Source: Pseudobdellovibrionaceae bacterium
Lineage (GTDB): Bacteria > Bdellovibrionota > Bdellovibrionia > Bdellovibrionales > JAMPXM01
Assembly: GCA_022843085.1 (NCBI GenBank)
Contig: JALHOI010000218.1
Location: 1-5,855, forward strand
Direction of reading: 5' to 3'
Length of the DNA stretch: 5,855 nt
Positions 1-5,800 of this stretch are shown piece after piece. Under the pieces are notes generated by a model that did not search any database, was not told where the DNA came from, and saw nothing but the letters and a program-made list of their open reading frames with translations. The position numbers and the translations under genes are program-made. Each line of letters opens with the position of its first letter. The stretch's first letter is position 1.

Positions 1-137
1 TGAGCATGGGTCTCCAATCGATAAAATCTTGCGTAGTAACAAAATCTTACCGACCAAAAGGCCCATGCCTCAGCAGCTTTTTAACTCACCGCATTCCACT
101 CTGAATCGTGAAGAACCCGACTGTCCGGTCAGTTTTT

Positions 138-185
138 TAATTGGTTGTCTGTCTGGTTGCCTGTTTGGTTACCTGTATCGTTTCG
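138..185. repeat. Degenerate 12-bp tandem repeat upstream of the COQ4-like gene
   Basis: Four successive 12-bp blocks start at 138, 150, 162 and 174. The middle two, TGTCTGGTTGCC and TGTTTGGTTACC, differ at two positions. The first block (TAATTGGTTGTC) shares the TGGTT core and the last is strongly diverged. The period is a multiple of three, so the overlapping open frame (29-220) reads as a repeating Gly-Cys-Leu type peptide. That frame has a TTG start, no visible ribosome-binding site and a cysteine- and leucine-rich composition, so I do not call it a gene. The repeat may be a simple replication-slippage product. No regulatory role can be seen. Confidence 0.5.
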
Positions 186-223
186 GCCTCAGGCTTTCAC
201 TGCGTTTTTGCTTGATGTAGGGA

Positions 224-694
224 TTGGCTGAATCCAAACTAGACCTCTACGATATGATGAATCCAAATACGACCGTGAAAGCCGCCCTCCAGGAGCACTA
301 CAGGTCCCAAGAATTTGATTCGGATTTCTTAACAGCAAAATGGTTTTATGTTCGCATAGGTCCAATTCGAATTCCGATACCGAACTTCGAGCAACGCCGA
401 CGAGCGATTTATCTGCATGATCTTACTCACATACTGACGGGTTACGACACCTCTTGGACAGGCGAAGGCGAAATTGCGGCTTGGGAACTTGCTTCAGGTT
501 TTACCCTCAAATATTGGATGGGGTGGATTTATCCCCCGATGACATTTTTAATCGGCCTTCTCATCTCACCCCGAAAAGTAGCGAAAGCGTTTCGTCGTGG
601 ATGGAGGCGACCAAATCTCTATAAACTGGATTTTCCCCGAAACAAGATTGAGCAAATGACTATTGGCGATTTGAAAACTCGGCTCCATCTTTAA
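224..694 (+). CDS. COQ4-like protein (ubiquinone biosynthesis Coq4 family homologue)
   Basis: This is a 156-residue protein of the COQ4 family. In eukaryotes COQ4 is a membrane-associated member of the coenzyme Q biosynthetic complex and has been linked to oxidative decarboxylation at C1 of the quinone ring. The role of short bacterial homologues is not established. The family metal-ligand signature HDxxH-x11-E is fully present as H65, D66, H69 and E81. It lies in a conserved block (LHDLTHILTGYDT, then GEGEIAAWELASG) after an IGPIRIPIPN strand segment at about residues 45-54. A single hydrophobic helix at about 98-114 is followed by a basic stretch (SPRKVAKAFRRGWRR) suggesting membrane-surface anchoring. 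The C-terminus (residues about 141-156) looks complete. The start is uncertain: TTG at 224 directly abuts a GGGA and follows an in-frame TAG, while ATG at 254 or 257 would begin MNPN and fits typical bacterial homologues, but lacks a clear ribosome-binding site. No quinone-pathway gene is adjacent. Confidence 0.82.
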   Translation: MAESKLDLYDMMNPNTTVKAALQEHYRSQEFDSDFLTAKWFYVRIGPIRIPIPNFEQRRRAIYLHDLTHILTGYDTSWTGEGEIAAWELASGFTLKYWMGWIYPPMTFLIGLLISPRKVAKAFRRGWRRPNLYKLDFPRNKIEQMTIGDLKTRLHL

Positions 695-889
695 GTGCGC
701 CGAGTAGCAGAACGGCGTGAACAGATCCGCGACTTCGACCTAACCTAGGCGTTCTGGGCCGGTCTCGCATGGGGACATGCTCAACAATTTGGAAAGTGGC
801 CACATTCACGCTGTCATTGCTTTTATAATATGTTCGAAATTTATGACTTCGCAAATGCGTCAGTACTTTCAGTTCTGGCAAAGAAATAA
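695..889 (+). pseudogene. Possible decayed reading frame following the COQ4-like gene
   Basis: Directly after the COQ4-like stop, and in the same frame, a GTG at 695 opens 17 codons ending in TAG at 746. Reading through that TAG gives a further 46 codons to TAA at 887. The second part (AFWAGLAWGHAQQFGKW, later NMFEIYDFANASVLSVLAKK) has a protein-like mix of residues. I do not recognise the family. It could be a decayed small gene, or a coincidence: a 73-codon frame on the opposite strand covers much of the same bases (660-881) and also looks passable. The TATAAT at 824-829 lies inside it, so both readings cannot easily be right. I rank this as weak. Confidence 0.22.
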
Positions 890-1112
890 AATTAAAAGCA
901 GATTCCTAACTGGGATCCATCGCCTCTTCTCCTTAATTTTTTAGCGTCGATAACTAAGATCTTAAGAAGGTCTATGGGTTTGATTGGATCCCCTTTTCAT
1001 TGGCCAATGACGCAACAATTCTTCACAGCGAAGAAGCGGTGCGTTCCGCCATCAAACGAGAAGAGCTCGTTTTCCAAACGGCTTTTTCTCGTGTTAACAG
1101 CTTCTTTTTCAC

Positions 1113-1141
1113 GGGCGCTCATATTAGCGCCCTATTTTTTT
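1113..1141 (+). terminator. Strong rho-independent terminator (plus strand)
   Basis: A perfect 7-bp stem pairs GGGCGCT (1113-1119) with AGCGCCC (1126-1132) across a 6-base loop (CATATT). It is followed by TA and seven consecutive T residues (1135-1141). The T-run lies only on the plus-strand exit side. On the opposite strand the stem is followed by GTGAAAAAG, so the element should work rightward only. The nearest intact plus-strand gene, COQ4-like, ends 418 bp upstream. The element therefore terminates a long 3' leader-out from that gene, a small RNA or decayed gene between 830 and 1112, or is a leftover of a lost gene. Confidence 0.85.
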
Positions 1142-1191
1142 GTCTGGAGCGGGAGGGGGCGGGAAAGACTCGTGTTGTTGATCGGAGGAAA

Positions 1192-1260
1192 ATGAATTCC
1201 CCGCGACAACCTCGCGAGATGATTCGCGGCGAAAATCCGCGCTTCGAATTCTGGATCTGA
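1192..1260 (+). CDS. Candidate 22-codon small ORF
   Basis: An ATG at 1192 is preceded by CGGAGGAAA, a full Shine-Dalgarno core (GGAGG, 1184-1188) with a short 3-base gap to the ATG. It encodes 22 residues (MNSPRQPREMIRGENPRFEF, then WI) and ends at TGA 1258-1260. The peptide is basic, with no signal peptide or membrane segment, and resembles nothing I know. It starts about 50 bp beyond the terminator, so it would need its own promoter, and none is evident. Purine-rich sequence before an ATG arises often by chance, so this is a weak candidate. Confidence 0.2.
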   Translation: MNSPRQPREMIRGENPRFEFWI

Positions 1261-1330
1261 GCGAATGAGTCCGCGCGAGTGGCGGAAACGTAGTGTTTTT
1301 GGCAGAAACCCGCCCTCCAGAAGAGCAACG

Positions 1331-2179
1331 CTATCTAGTGACAACTTCGATCTCAACTTCGTCGCCAACCGCCTTGCGAACTTCCGCCAGAGTGAGATCC
1401 CTTTTGTATTCACGATTTTCTTTGAGGACACAGGCGAAGTAATCGACCAAGCCATCACCTTGGGTTGCTGAATCAAAGTTCAGCCAGGTCCATCCTCCGT
1501 GCCTGTCGCCTAAGGACTTTCCAACGTAGCTTCGCGCCTCAAGGCGGTAGGTCTGTACATTCATGTCGTTTGAGACGAATCCGCAGTACGCGCCATCCTC
1601 GAGCGTCTCTGAACCGATGTAGCGACCTTCACTAAAATTGAAACTGGCCGCATTTTGATTGGTCCGTGCAGTCTTAACCTTGAAGGTTATCTGAGTGACA
1701 AGATCCGGAAGGAGCGATTGTTCCAATTTTTCAGCGCTTTGAACTTTGGTCTCTCCCTTTTTCGCGAACGGCATGTACTCAATCGTCATGACCTCTGGCT
1801 TTTGCAGTTCGATGACGAAGCCTTCGCCCTTGGTCTTTAGAGTACCCAACCGCTCAACGCCATCGTCAGATCCTTGAAACTTGATTGCTCCTTGCGAACA
1901 CGTCGCAGTCACTTTCGATCTACCGCCATTATCAATTTGTTCCTTTCCATTGATCGTCAACGGACTCGACGAGTCGAACACGAGGACGGTTTCCCCGGCT
2001 GTGTTTCGGCCGACTTCAGCAATCACGTCGGCGTTCGAAGCCATTTGATATTTTCCAAGAAGGTTCGGACATTCGGCGGCGTTGTGGAGGGTCGTGACAC
2101 TAGCACTGCCGCCTCCTGAACTGCCACTGCAACCCGCGATTAGAACTGGAAGAGCGATACTGAACACTTTGTATTTCAT
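1331..2179 (-). CDS. Outer-membrane-type lipoprotein of unknown function
   Basis: This is a 282-residue exported lipoprotein. The N-terminus is a short lipoprotein signal peptide (MKYKVFSIALPVLIAGC) with lipobox L-I-A-G-C, so C17 would be lipidated by Lgt and become residue 1 after signal peptidase II. The next residue is Ser, which by the E. coli Lol rule predicts outer-membrane sorting. A flexible Ser/Gly linker (residues 18-27) follows. The mature part has four more cysteines (C37, C94, C199, C250), consistent with two disulfides. It alternates short beta-type stretches with polar loops, starting from a CPNLLGKY motif at about 37-44 that is suggestive of a small beta-barrel or beta-sandwich domain. 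I do not recognise the family. The ATG start is supported by GAAG about six bases upstream. The gene diverges from the exported protein gene at 2637 and converges with the COQ4-like gene. No terminator is obvious downstream. Confidence 0.88.
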   Translation of the reverse strand: MKYKVFSIALPVLIAGCSGSSGGGSASVTTLHNAAECPNLLGKYQMASNADVIAEVGRNTAGETVLVFDSSSPLTINGKEQIDNGGRSKVTATCSQGAIKFQGSDDGVERLGTLKTKGEGFVIELQKPEVMTIEYMPFAKKGETKVQSAEKLEQSLLPDLVTQITFKVKTARTNQNAASFNFSEGRYIGSETLEDGAYCGFVSNDMNVQTYRLEARSYVGKSLGDRHGGWTWLNFDSATQGDGLVDYFACVLKENREYKRDLTLAEVRKAVGDEVEIEVVTR

Positions 2180-2636
2180 CTTTACTTCTGCCTCTCAGAT
2201 CCTGACGAGCAATCTTTATCATCTCTGTGCCGCTAATCGGCCTGCGACAATCTTCAATTCGAATCCATTGTTTTAAGAACGAAAACCGCATATCGCGCTT
2301 TGACAAATTTCAAGAATTGCGCCGCTGCGCTCATGACAACTGGTGCGCGAAACGGATGCCGATCGAGAGTAAGATGGGCTGGCATCGTGTGACTCAACTG
2401 CAAGTGCAAGTTCGTACCGGCAAACCCGAGAGGATCAACTGGGAACGAATGATCCTTTGCAGCGGCCGCCTCCTGCCAAGTTGGGCCGGATGCGAACCCC
2501 ACCCGCCAAACTGCTCTTAAAGAACACCCTTACTAAGCCAGGCAGTGAAGTATTTCCTATATTGATCTGTGACGAGAAATGTTAAGCATCTCAATCTCGC
2601 CCCGGTTACCACTGCCAAATCTTAAAGGAAAATGAA
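2180..2636. other. 457-bp divergent spacer between two exported-protein genes
   Basis: This spacer must hold the 5' regions of both flanking genes. I see good ribosome-binding sites at each end: GAAG before the minus-strand ATG at 2179, and AAAGGAA at 2624-2630 before the plus-strand ATG at 2637. No convincing pair of promoter hexamers is visible on either strand. A perfect TTGACA occurs at 2300-2305 on the plus strand, but no -10 box lies at the right distance. A TATATT at 2558-2563 is a possible -10 for the 2637 gene, without a clear -35. A 97-codon frame (2227-2520, plus) with a GTG start and an overlapping 82-codon minus-strand frame are present. Neither has a ribosome-binding site or a recognisable motif. 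Confidence 0.5.
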
Positions 2637-3596
2637 ATGCGAAAATTTCGACACCTGTCCGTTCCTTCAATGGCTACGCGATTGTTTATCGGCACACTGA
2701 CTTTCACCAGCCTATCCGTGGGTGTTGTCGCGAAGGCGCAGAACCAGATCATTTTACTGGATGTCGCAGGAAAAAAAGGCGGCGCGATCGAGCGACTCTA
2801 TTCTCCGACCGGTCGAAATAGTCTTGCGACGGAAATCGGGCAAACTTTGAAAGCGCCCGGCGACTCGGCTTTCTTTATTCTCGAACTTCCCGACTATTCG
2901 AAGGTCAACATGGTGTACGCCCACGTGCTGCCGGACGGAAAGTGGTGGCTTCAAGAAAAGTTCTTGGGACGAGTCAGCAACGCCTCGACTGAATGCCAAG
3001 CCCCGGCCATGCGTACCGGCGGCATCGATTACCGGGCAGATCGATGCTACTTCGAGAGTCAGCAATATATGATTTTACTCGGTTCTGCCGGCGGAAGAGA
3101 AGTTAAGTCAGCCACCGAATTTTTAAAGGTAACAACCGAATGGATTCATCTCAACAATCAGTTGACCACCCGAGATGCACTCATCGAGAGCGTACCGATG
3201 CTTGCTAGGAATCTCGCCGACTACAGCGGAGTCATCCGCACCGGAAAGCTCTACGACTTTCTACGGATGATCGTACTCGCCGAGCAGGGTTACGCACCGA
3301 ACCTCTCCGAGCCGAGCGGCTGGATGCAGGTAACTCCCGTTCTTAACGCGAACCAGACGCTGACGCTTGCGGCAGCCAAAAAACTGCAGGCCGATGGAAA
3401 GATCTATGTTTCGAGAAACGTCAGTTGCCCCGGAAGCGTTGCCGATCGCGATTCGGGAGATCGCATTCTTAAGAGAACGCCTGAATCAGAAAAATGCCAG
3501 GCCGTGACATCGATGGGCGAATCGGTTTTGGATATCGTTGATGCGATGAAAGCCGAAGGCTACGTGTACGATCAGCAAAACGCGCGCTGGAATTAA
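2637..3596 (+). CDS. Secreted/periplasmic protein of unknown function, probably C-terminally frameshifted
   Basis: This frame encodes 319 residues with a Sec signal peptide. It has a basic N-terminus (MRKFRHLSVPSMATR), a hydrophobic core at about 16-31, and a signal peptidase I site after the A-K-A motif (cleavage after A34, mature start QNQIILLD). The mature protein has four cysteines (C120, C137, C264, C287), a tryptophan-rich spot (GKWWLQEKF, about 101-109) and helical segments at about 155-215 and 240-253. I do not recognise a domain. A similar N-terminal half rich in beta-type hydrophobic strands suggests an SH3-like or other small secreted fold, but this is a guess. The ATG start is set by AAAGGAA six bases upstream. 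The frame ends at TAA 3594-3596, just where a coding-like sequence continues in another frame to 3736, so the present stop is probably not ancestral. Confidence 0.85.
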   Translation: MRKFRHLSVPSMATRLFIGTLTFTSLSVGVVAKAQNQIILLDVAGKKGGAIERLYSPTGRNSLATEIGQTLKAPGDSAFFILELPDYSKVNMVYAHVLPDGKWWLQEKFLGRVSNASTECQAPAMRTGGIDYRADRCYFESQQYMILLGSAGGREVKSATEFLKVTTEWIHLNNQLTTRDALIESVPMLARNLADYSGVIRTGKLYDFLRMIVLAEQGYAPNLSEPSGWMQVTPVLNANQTLTLAAAKKLQADGKIYVSRNVSCPGSVADRDSGDRILKRTPESEKCQAVTSMGESVLDIVDAMKAEGYVYDQQNARWN

Positions 3597-3736
3597 ATGA
3601 GCAGACCGCGTTTGCGAGAAACATTCGCGATGTACGAACGAGAACGGTCGACATTCTCAACCTTAAGCAAACTCTGAAAGAGGCAGCCGGCGCTAAAAAA
3701 CACGAATACGAGTGCAGACCTCCGATCGGTGAATAA
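3587..3736 (+). pseudogene. Out-of-frame C-terminal tail of the secreted protein at 2637
   Basis: In the frame offset by -1 from the upstream gene, codons from about 3587 read L-E-L-N-E-Q-T-A-F-A-R-N-I-R-D-V, continue through LKQTLKEAAGAKKHEYEC, and end in RPPIGE before TAA at 3734-3736 (48 residues from 3590). The composition is that of a charged amphipathic helix followed by a Cys-containing end. The frame is open only from 3542, after a TGA, and has no ATG, GTG or TTG, so it cannot be a separate gene by normal rules. Joined to the upstream frame (YDQQNAR then ALELNEQ) it would give a protein of about 367 residues. The shift lies near the CG-rich repeat CGCGCG at 3581-3586, where a one-base deletion or a sequencing error is easy. 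No classical slippery heptamer is visible. Confidence 0.68.
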
Positions 3737-3841
3737 TGGATCCGACGAACCGTGTATTAATAACGCAAGCATTTCAACTCTCCAGCCTTACGCAATGACA
3801 AGACTGCATTCGTTATCGCTGTCTGATCAGCATTTCGCGCG

Positions 3842-4144
3842 TCAACAAAAGCGCGGTATTTGTGCGCGCCCGGTGACTTTTTGTTCTGCCGCGATCAGAT
3901 GATTGTGCTTTTGGGCTGGACTTGTTCGATCGAGATTCGAGCCCAGTGTTCCCATGAAGAGCGTCGGATCTTGCGGAATAATCGCCAGCGCTTGAAAGAG
4001 CGTACTCTTACCCGATCCCCCGCGCCCGACGATACCGACACGAAAGCCACCAGACTTAAGTCGAAGTCCGGTTGAATAAGGGTCGCAGAATGCCGATCTC
4101 AATTGGACCGGCATTAAAATTGTCGGCGGCCCCAAACATTAGGT
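3842..4144 (-). pseudogene. Remnant of an ABCC (MRP)-type ABC transporter nucleotide-binding domain
   Basis: The minus-strand frame from 4135 to 3842 holds unmistakable pieces of an ABC ATPase. There is a Walker A (GIVGRGGSGKST, Lys about residue 43) immediately followed by the Q-loop block AIIPQDPTLFMGTLGSNLD typical of the MRP/ABCC subfamily. Only 12 residues separate the Walker A Lys from the Q-loop Gln, against roughly 40 in MRP C-terminal domains, so about 30 residues have been deleted. The upstream beta-strand element appears in a different frame (AGPIEIGILRP, from an ATG at 4139-4137), indicating an additional frameshift. The sequence after NLD is poor, and the LSGGQ signature, Walker B, D-loop and H-loop are absent. 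There is no transmembrane region. The piece begins 13 bp after the flavoenzyme stop on the same strand, so the genes may once have been co-transcribed. It cannot be a working transporter. Confidence 0.85.
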
Positions 4145-4156
4145 CAGAGCCGTGGC

Positions 4157-5800
4157 TTACCGATAGCGGGATGGCGCTAAAATATCGTTTGGGTCGACCA
4201 CTTTTTTTAGGTCGCTTAACAATTGCCGCGTGGCTGAAACCGTTTCGGTGTTCTTTTGGCGAGCGCGCCAGTCCGAGACTCCGCCGCGATAGTGCTGAAA
4301 GCCTTTGTTCGAAAACTCATGGTGAAGATCTTCGTAGAGCCGTTGAGCACGAATTTTTTCTTCTGTATTGTTTTGATCGAAGAAAATGCCTACTAGAAAA
4401 AACAATGTTCGTTGATTCATCATCGTGAAACAGGCTGAAAGGTTGAATCCGTGTCTGTCAAACAGCGAGCTTGCGAGCTTCTGGGCGGTTTCGATTTCGC
4501 TCCTCGACATTGGCACGGCAGGCGCCATCCAAATGACGCCACAGCCATCGCGAGCAGGGTCTAAATCGCGATCGGCCGGCGTGAGATCCGTTTTAAAATA
4601 AGCCGACTTCAGTACCTGCCACGTCGGTTTACCAAGAAGAACGCCGTACATCTCCGGAAGCAGGGCGACGAGAGAGAAATCTTTTTTTGTAATCAGCGAT
4701 TTCACGATTCGCGCCAAAAGGCCTCGTACTCCGCGGCCGTTCGACTCGCGCCAAAGCCGCACGAGCTTCGTCGATTGACGAACTGTCGACTCGTCAAAAA
4801 AACGAATTTCGCCAAGTGGGCTGAGTGTCTTTTTCAAAGTTCGAATATTCGCCATGACAATGGCTTTTGAGCCGTAAAGACCGCCAACGGCCGTCCAATC
4901 TGGAATTCCAAAGTCGAGCTGCAATTCTTTCTGCGTGGCCAGGCTGATCGGCCGCCCTGCTTTTTTTTCAGCTTCTGGATACTTTGCGACGAGCGAAAGT
5001 GTTTGAAATGCGTTGGCGATGTGGACGTGCGATTTGATGACATCACTCAGCGCGAGTTTTCGAAGCCCCTCGATCGCCGCGGGAAGTTTTTCTTCGGCAA
5101 TGTCAATCGTGAACAGGACAAGGTGCTCGGGCTTCGGACGCAGCCACACACCCGCTTTCACAATCACGCCGAAGTTACTTTGACTGAAGATTCCGTCGAT
5201 CGACGGACCGTAACCCCATTTGTGTGTGTTCCATGTTCGACTAGGCCCCAGATCGCCACCGCCGGTTTGTATGAGTTCACCTGTCGGCAACACGACTTCA
5301 AGCCCGCACAGCTGAGCAAAGTGATCTCCCGACGGAGTATAACCGTAACCGCGTTCGATCGAGTTTCCGACAACACTACCGAATGGTGAAGAATCGGTGC
5401 AGTCTGCGATCAAGTGCGGGTGGTGATTCTCGAGATACTCGTGAAGTTGCAACTGCGTGACGCCGGGTTCAAGCACGGCGAAAGCAAGCTCTGAGTTGAC
5501 TTCGAGAATTCGGTTCAGGCGACTCAACATCAAAACAATCGCGCCGTCCTCGAGCGCATTTCTCGTACCGTAGCCCCAGTTTTTTCCTGCCGAGAACGGC
5601 CAGACCGCCGTTCGAGAAAGCGAAGCCACTTCGAAAACCGCTTGCACCTCTTGTGTTGAGCCGGGGTACACGACAGCTGAACAAGTTCGCATCTCGACTT
5701 CTGTCGTTTTCGAAACTTCGCGGCGAGCGCTTTCATCGAAAAAGATGTGTTCTGCGCCGACGATCTTTGTCAACCGGTCGATGAGCGACTCGGGTCTCAC
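4157..5800 (-). CDS. FAD-dependent oxidoreductase, vanillyl-alcohol oxidase / 4-cresol dehydrogenase type
   Basis: This 547-residue flavoenzyme belongs to the VAO/PCMH fold. Relatives (vanillyl-alcohol oxidase, eugenol oxidase, the flavoprotein subunit of p-cresol methylhydroxylase) oxidise the side chain of 4-substituted phenols through a quinone methide. The FAD domain shows SAGKNWGYG (residues 70-78), SVVGNSIERGYGYTPSGDH (142-160) and WGYGPSIDGIFSQSNFGVIV (195-214). The C-terminus has the family ending VDPNDILAPSRY. From memory of the VAO sequence, Y77, Y504 and R505 match the phenolate-binding Tyr108, Tyr503 and Arg504, and D136 may match Asp170, with a one-residue insertion nearby. The position of the covalent-FAD His422 falls in GCGVIWMAP (419-427), which has no His or Tyr, so FAD is probably non-covalent. 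No signal peptide. The GTG start has AAGAAG nine bases upstream, but the frame stays open to the window edge. No cytochrome partner is visible. The substrate is unknown. Confidence 0.9.
   Translation of the reverse strand: MRPESLIDRLTKIVGAEHIFFDESARREVSKTTEVEMRTCSAVVYPGSTQEVQAVFEVASLSRTAVWPFSAGKNWGYGTRNALEDGAIVLMLSRLNRILEVNSELAFAVLEPGVTQLQLHEYLENHHPHLIADCTDSSPFGSVVGNSIERGYGYTPSGDHFAQLCGLEVVLPTGELIQTGGGDLGPSRTWNTHKWGYGPSIDGIFSQSNFGVIVKAGVWLRPKPEHLVLFTIDIAEEKLPAAIEGLRKLALSDVIKSHVHIANAFQTLSLVAKYPEAEKKAGRPISLATQKELQLDFGIPDWTAVGGLYGSKAIVMANIRTLKKTLSPLGEIRFFDESTVRQSTKLVRLWRESNGRGVRGLLARIVKSLITKKDFSLVALLPEMYGVLLGKPTWQVLKSAYFKTDLTPADRDLDPARDGCGVIWMAPAVPMSRSEIETAQKLASSLFDRHGFNLSACFTMMNQRTLFFLVGIFFDQNNTEEKIRAQRLYEDLHHEFSNKGFQHYRGGVSDWRARQKNTETVSATRQLLSDLKKVVDPNDILAPSRYR

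Larger units (their letters stand above)
890..1330. other. Intergenic region between convergent genes, mostly without recognisable content
   Basis: This spacer separates the plus-strand COQ4-like gene and its trailing frame from the minus-strand lipoprotein gene. It contains the strong plus-strand terminator at 1113-1141 and the 22-codon ORF at 1192-1260. The frame from 958 to the terminator reads plausibly (KKVYGFDWIPFSLANDATIL, then HSEEAVRSAIKREELVF) but has only an internal TTG at 1000 as a start, with no ribosome-binding site. It runs through the terminator stem, so it may be debris of an older gene. On the minus strand, downstream of the lipoprotein stop, there are short GC-rich stems such as CGCGG/CCGCG near 1227-1243, but none has a T-run, so I see no clear terminator for that gene. 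Confidence 0.5.

Noticed and set aside
1..72. Inverted repeat GCATGGG (4-10) / CCCATGC (62-68), partly extended by TGA/TCA, followed by TTTTT at 78-82
   Set aside because: The 51-base loop is too long for a terminator and only seven pairs are perfect, so chance is likely.
124..137. Possible terminator: ACTG/CAGT arms followed by a T-run near 132-138
   Set aside because: The stem is only four to five base pairs with a weak end pair, too unstable to call.
29..220. 63-codon plus-strand frame ending just before the COQ4-like gene, in the same frame
   Set aside because: TTG start without a ribosome-binding site. Its hydrophobic C-terminal part is the translation of the 12-bp tandem repeat. It has no recognisable motif.
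768..781. Small hairpin GCATG-GGGA-CATGC
   Set aside because: Five base pairs and no T-run on either strand. Too small to mean anything alone.
660..881. 73-codon minus-strand frame across the region after the COQ4-like gene
   Set aside because: It overlaps the real COQ4-like 3' end, has no ribosome-binding site and matches no family I know. The plus-strand frame there is at least as plausible.
2300..2305. Perfect TTGACA (-35-like) in the divergent spacer
   Set aside because: The bases 16-18 bp downstream (around CGCTGC) do not resemble a -10 box.
2227..2520. 97-codon plus-strand frame in the divergent spacer, with an 82-codon minus-strand frame over the same bases
   Set aside because: GTG start without a ribosome-binding site, many cysteines and tryptophans, and no known motif. 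Two competing frames in one spacer suggest chance or old debris.
4072..4428. 118-codon plus-strand frame over the flavoenzyme 3' end
   Set aside because: It is a shadow of the minus-strand flavoenzyme, whose C-terminal motifs (HYR, VDPNDILAPSRY) are clearly the coding frame.
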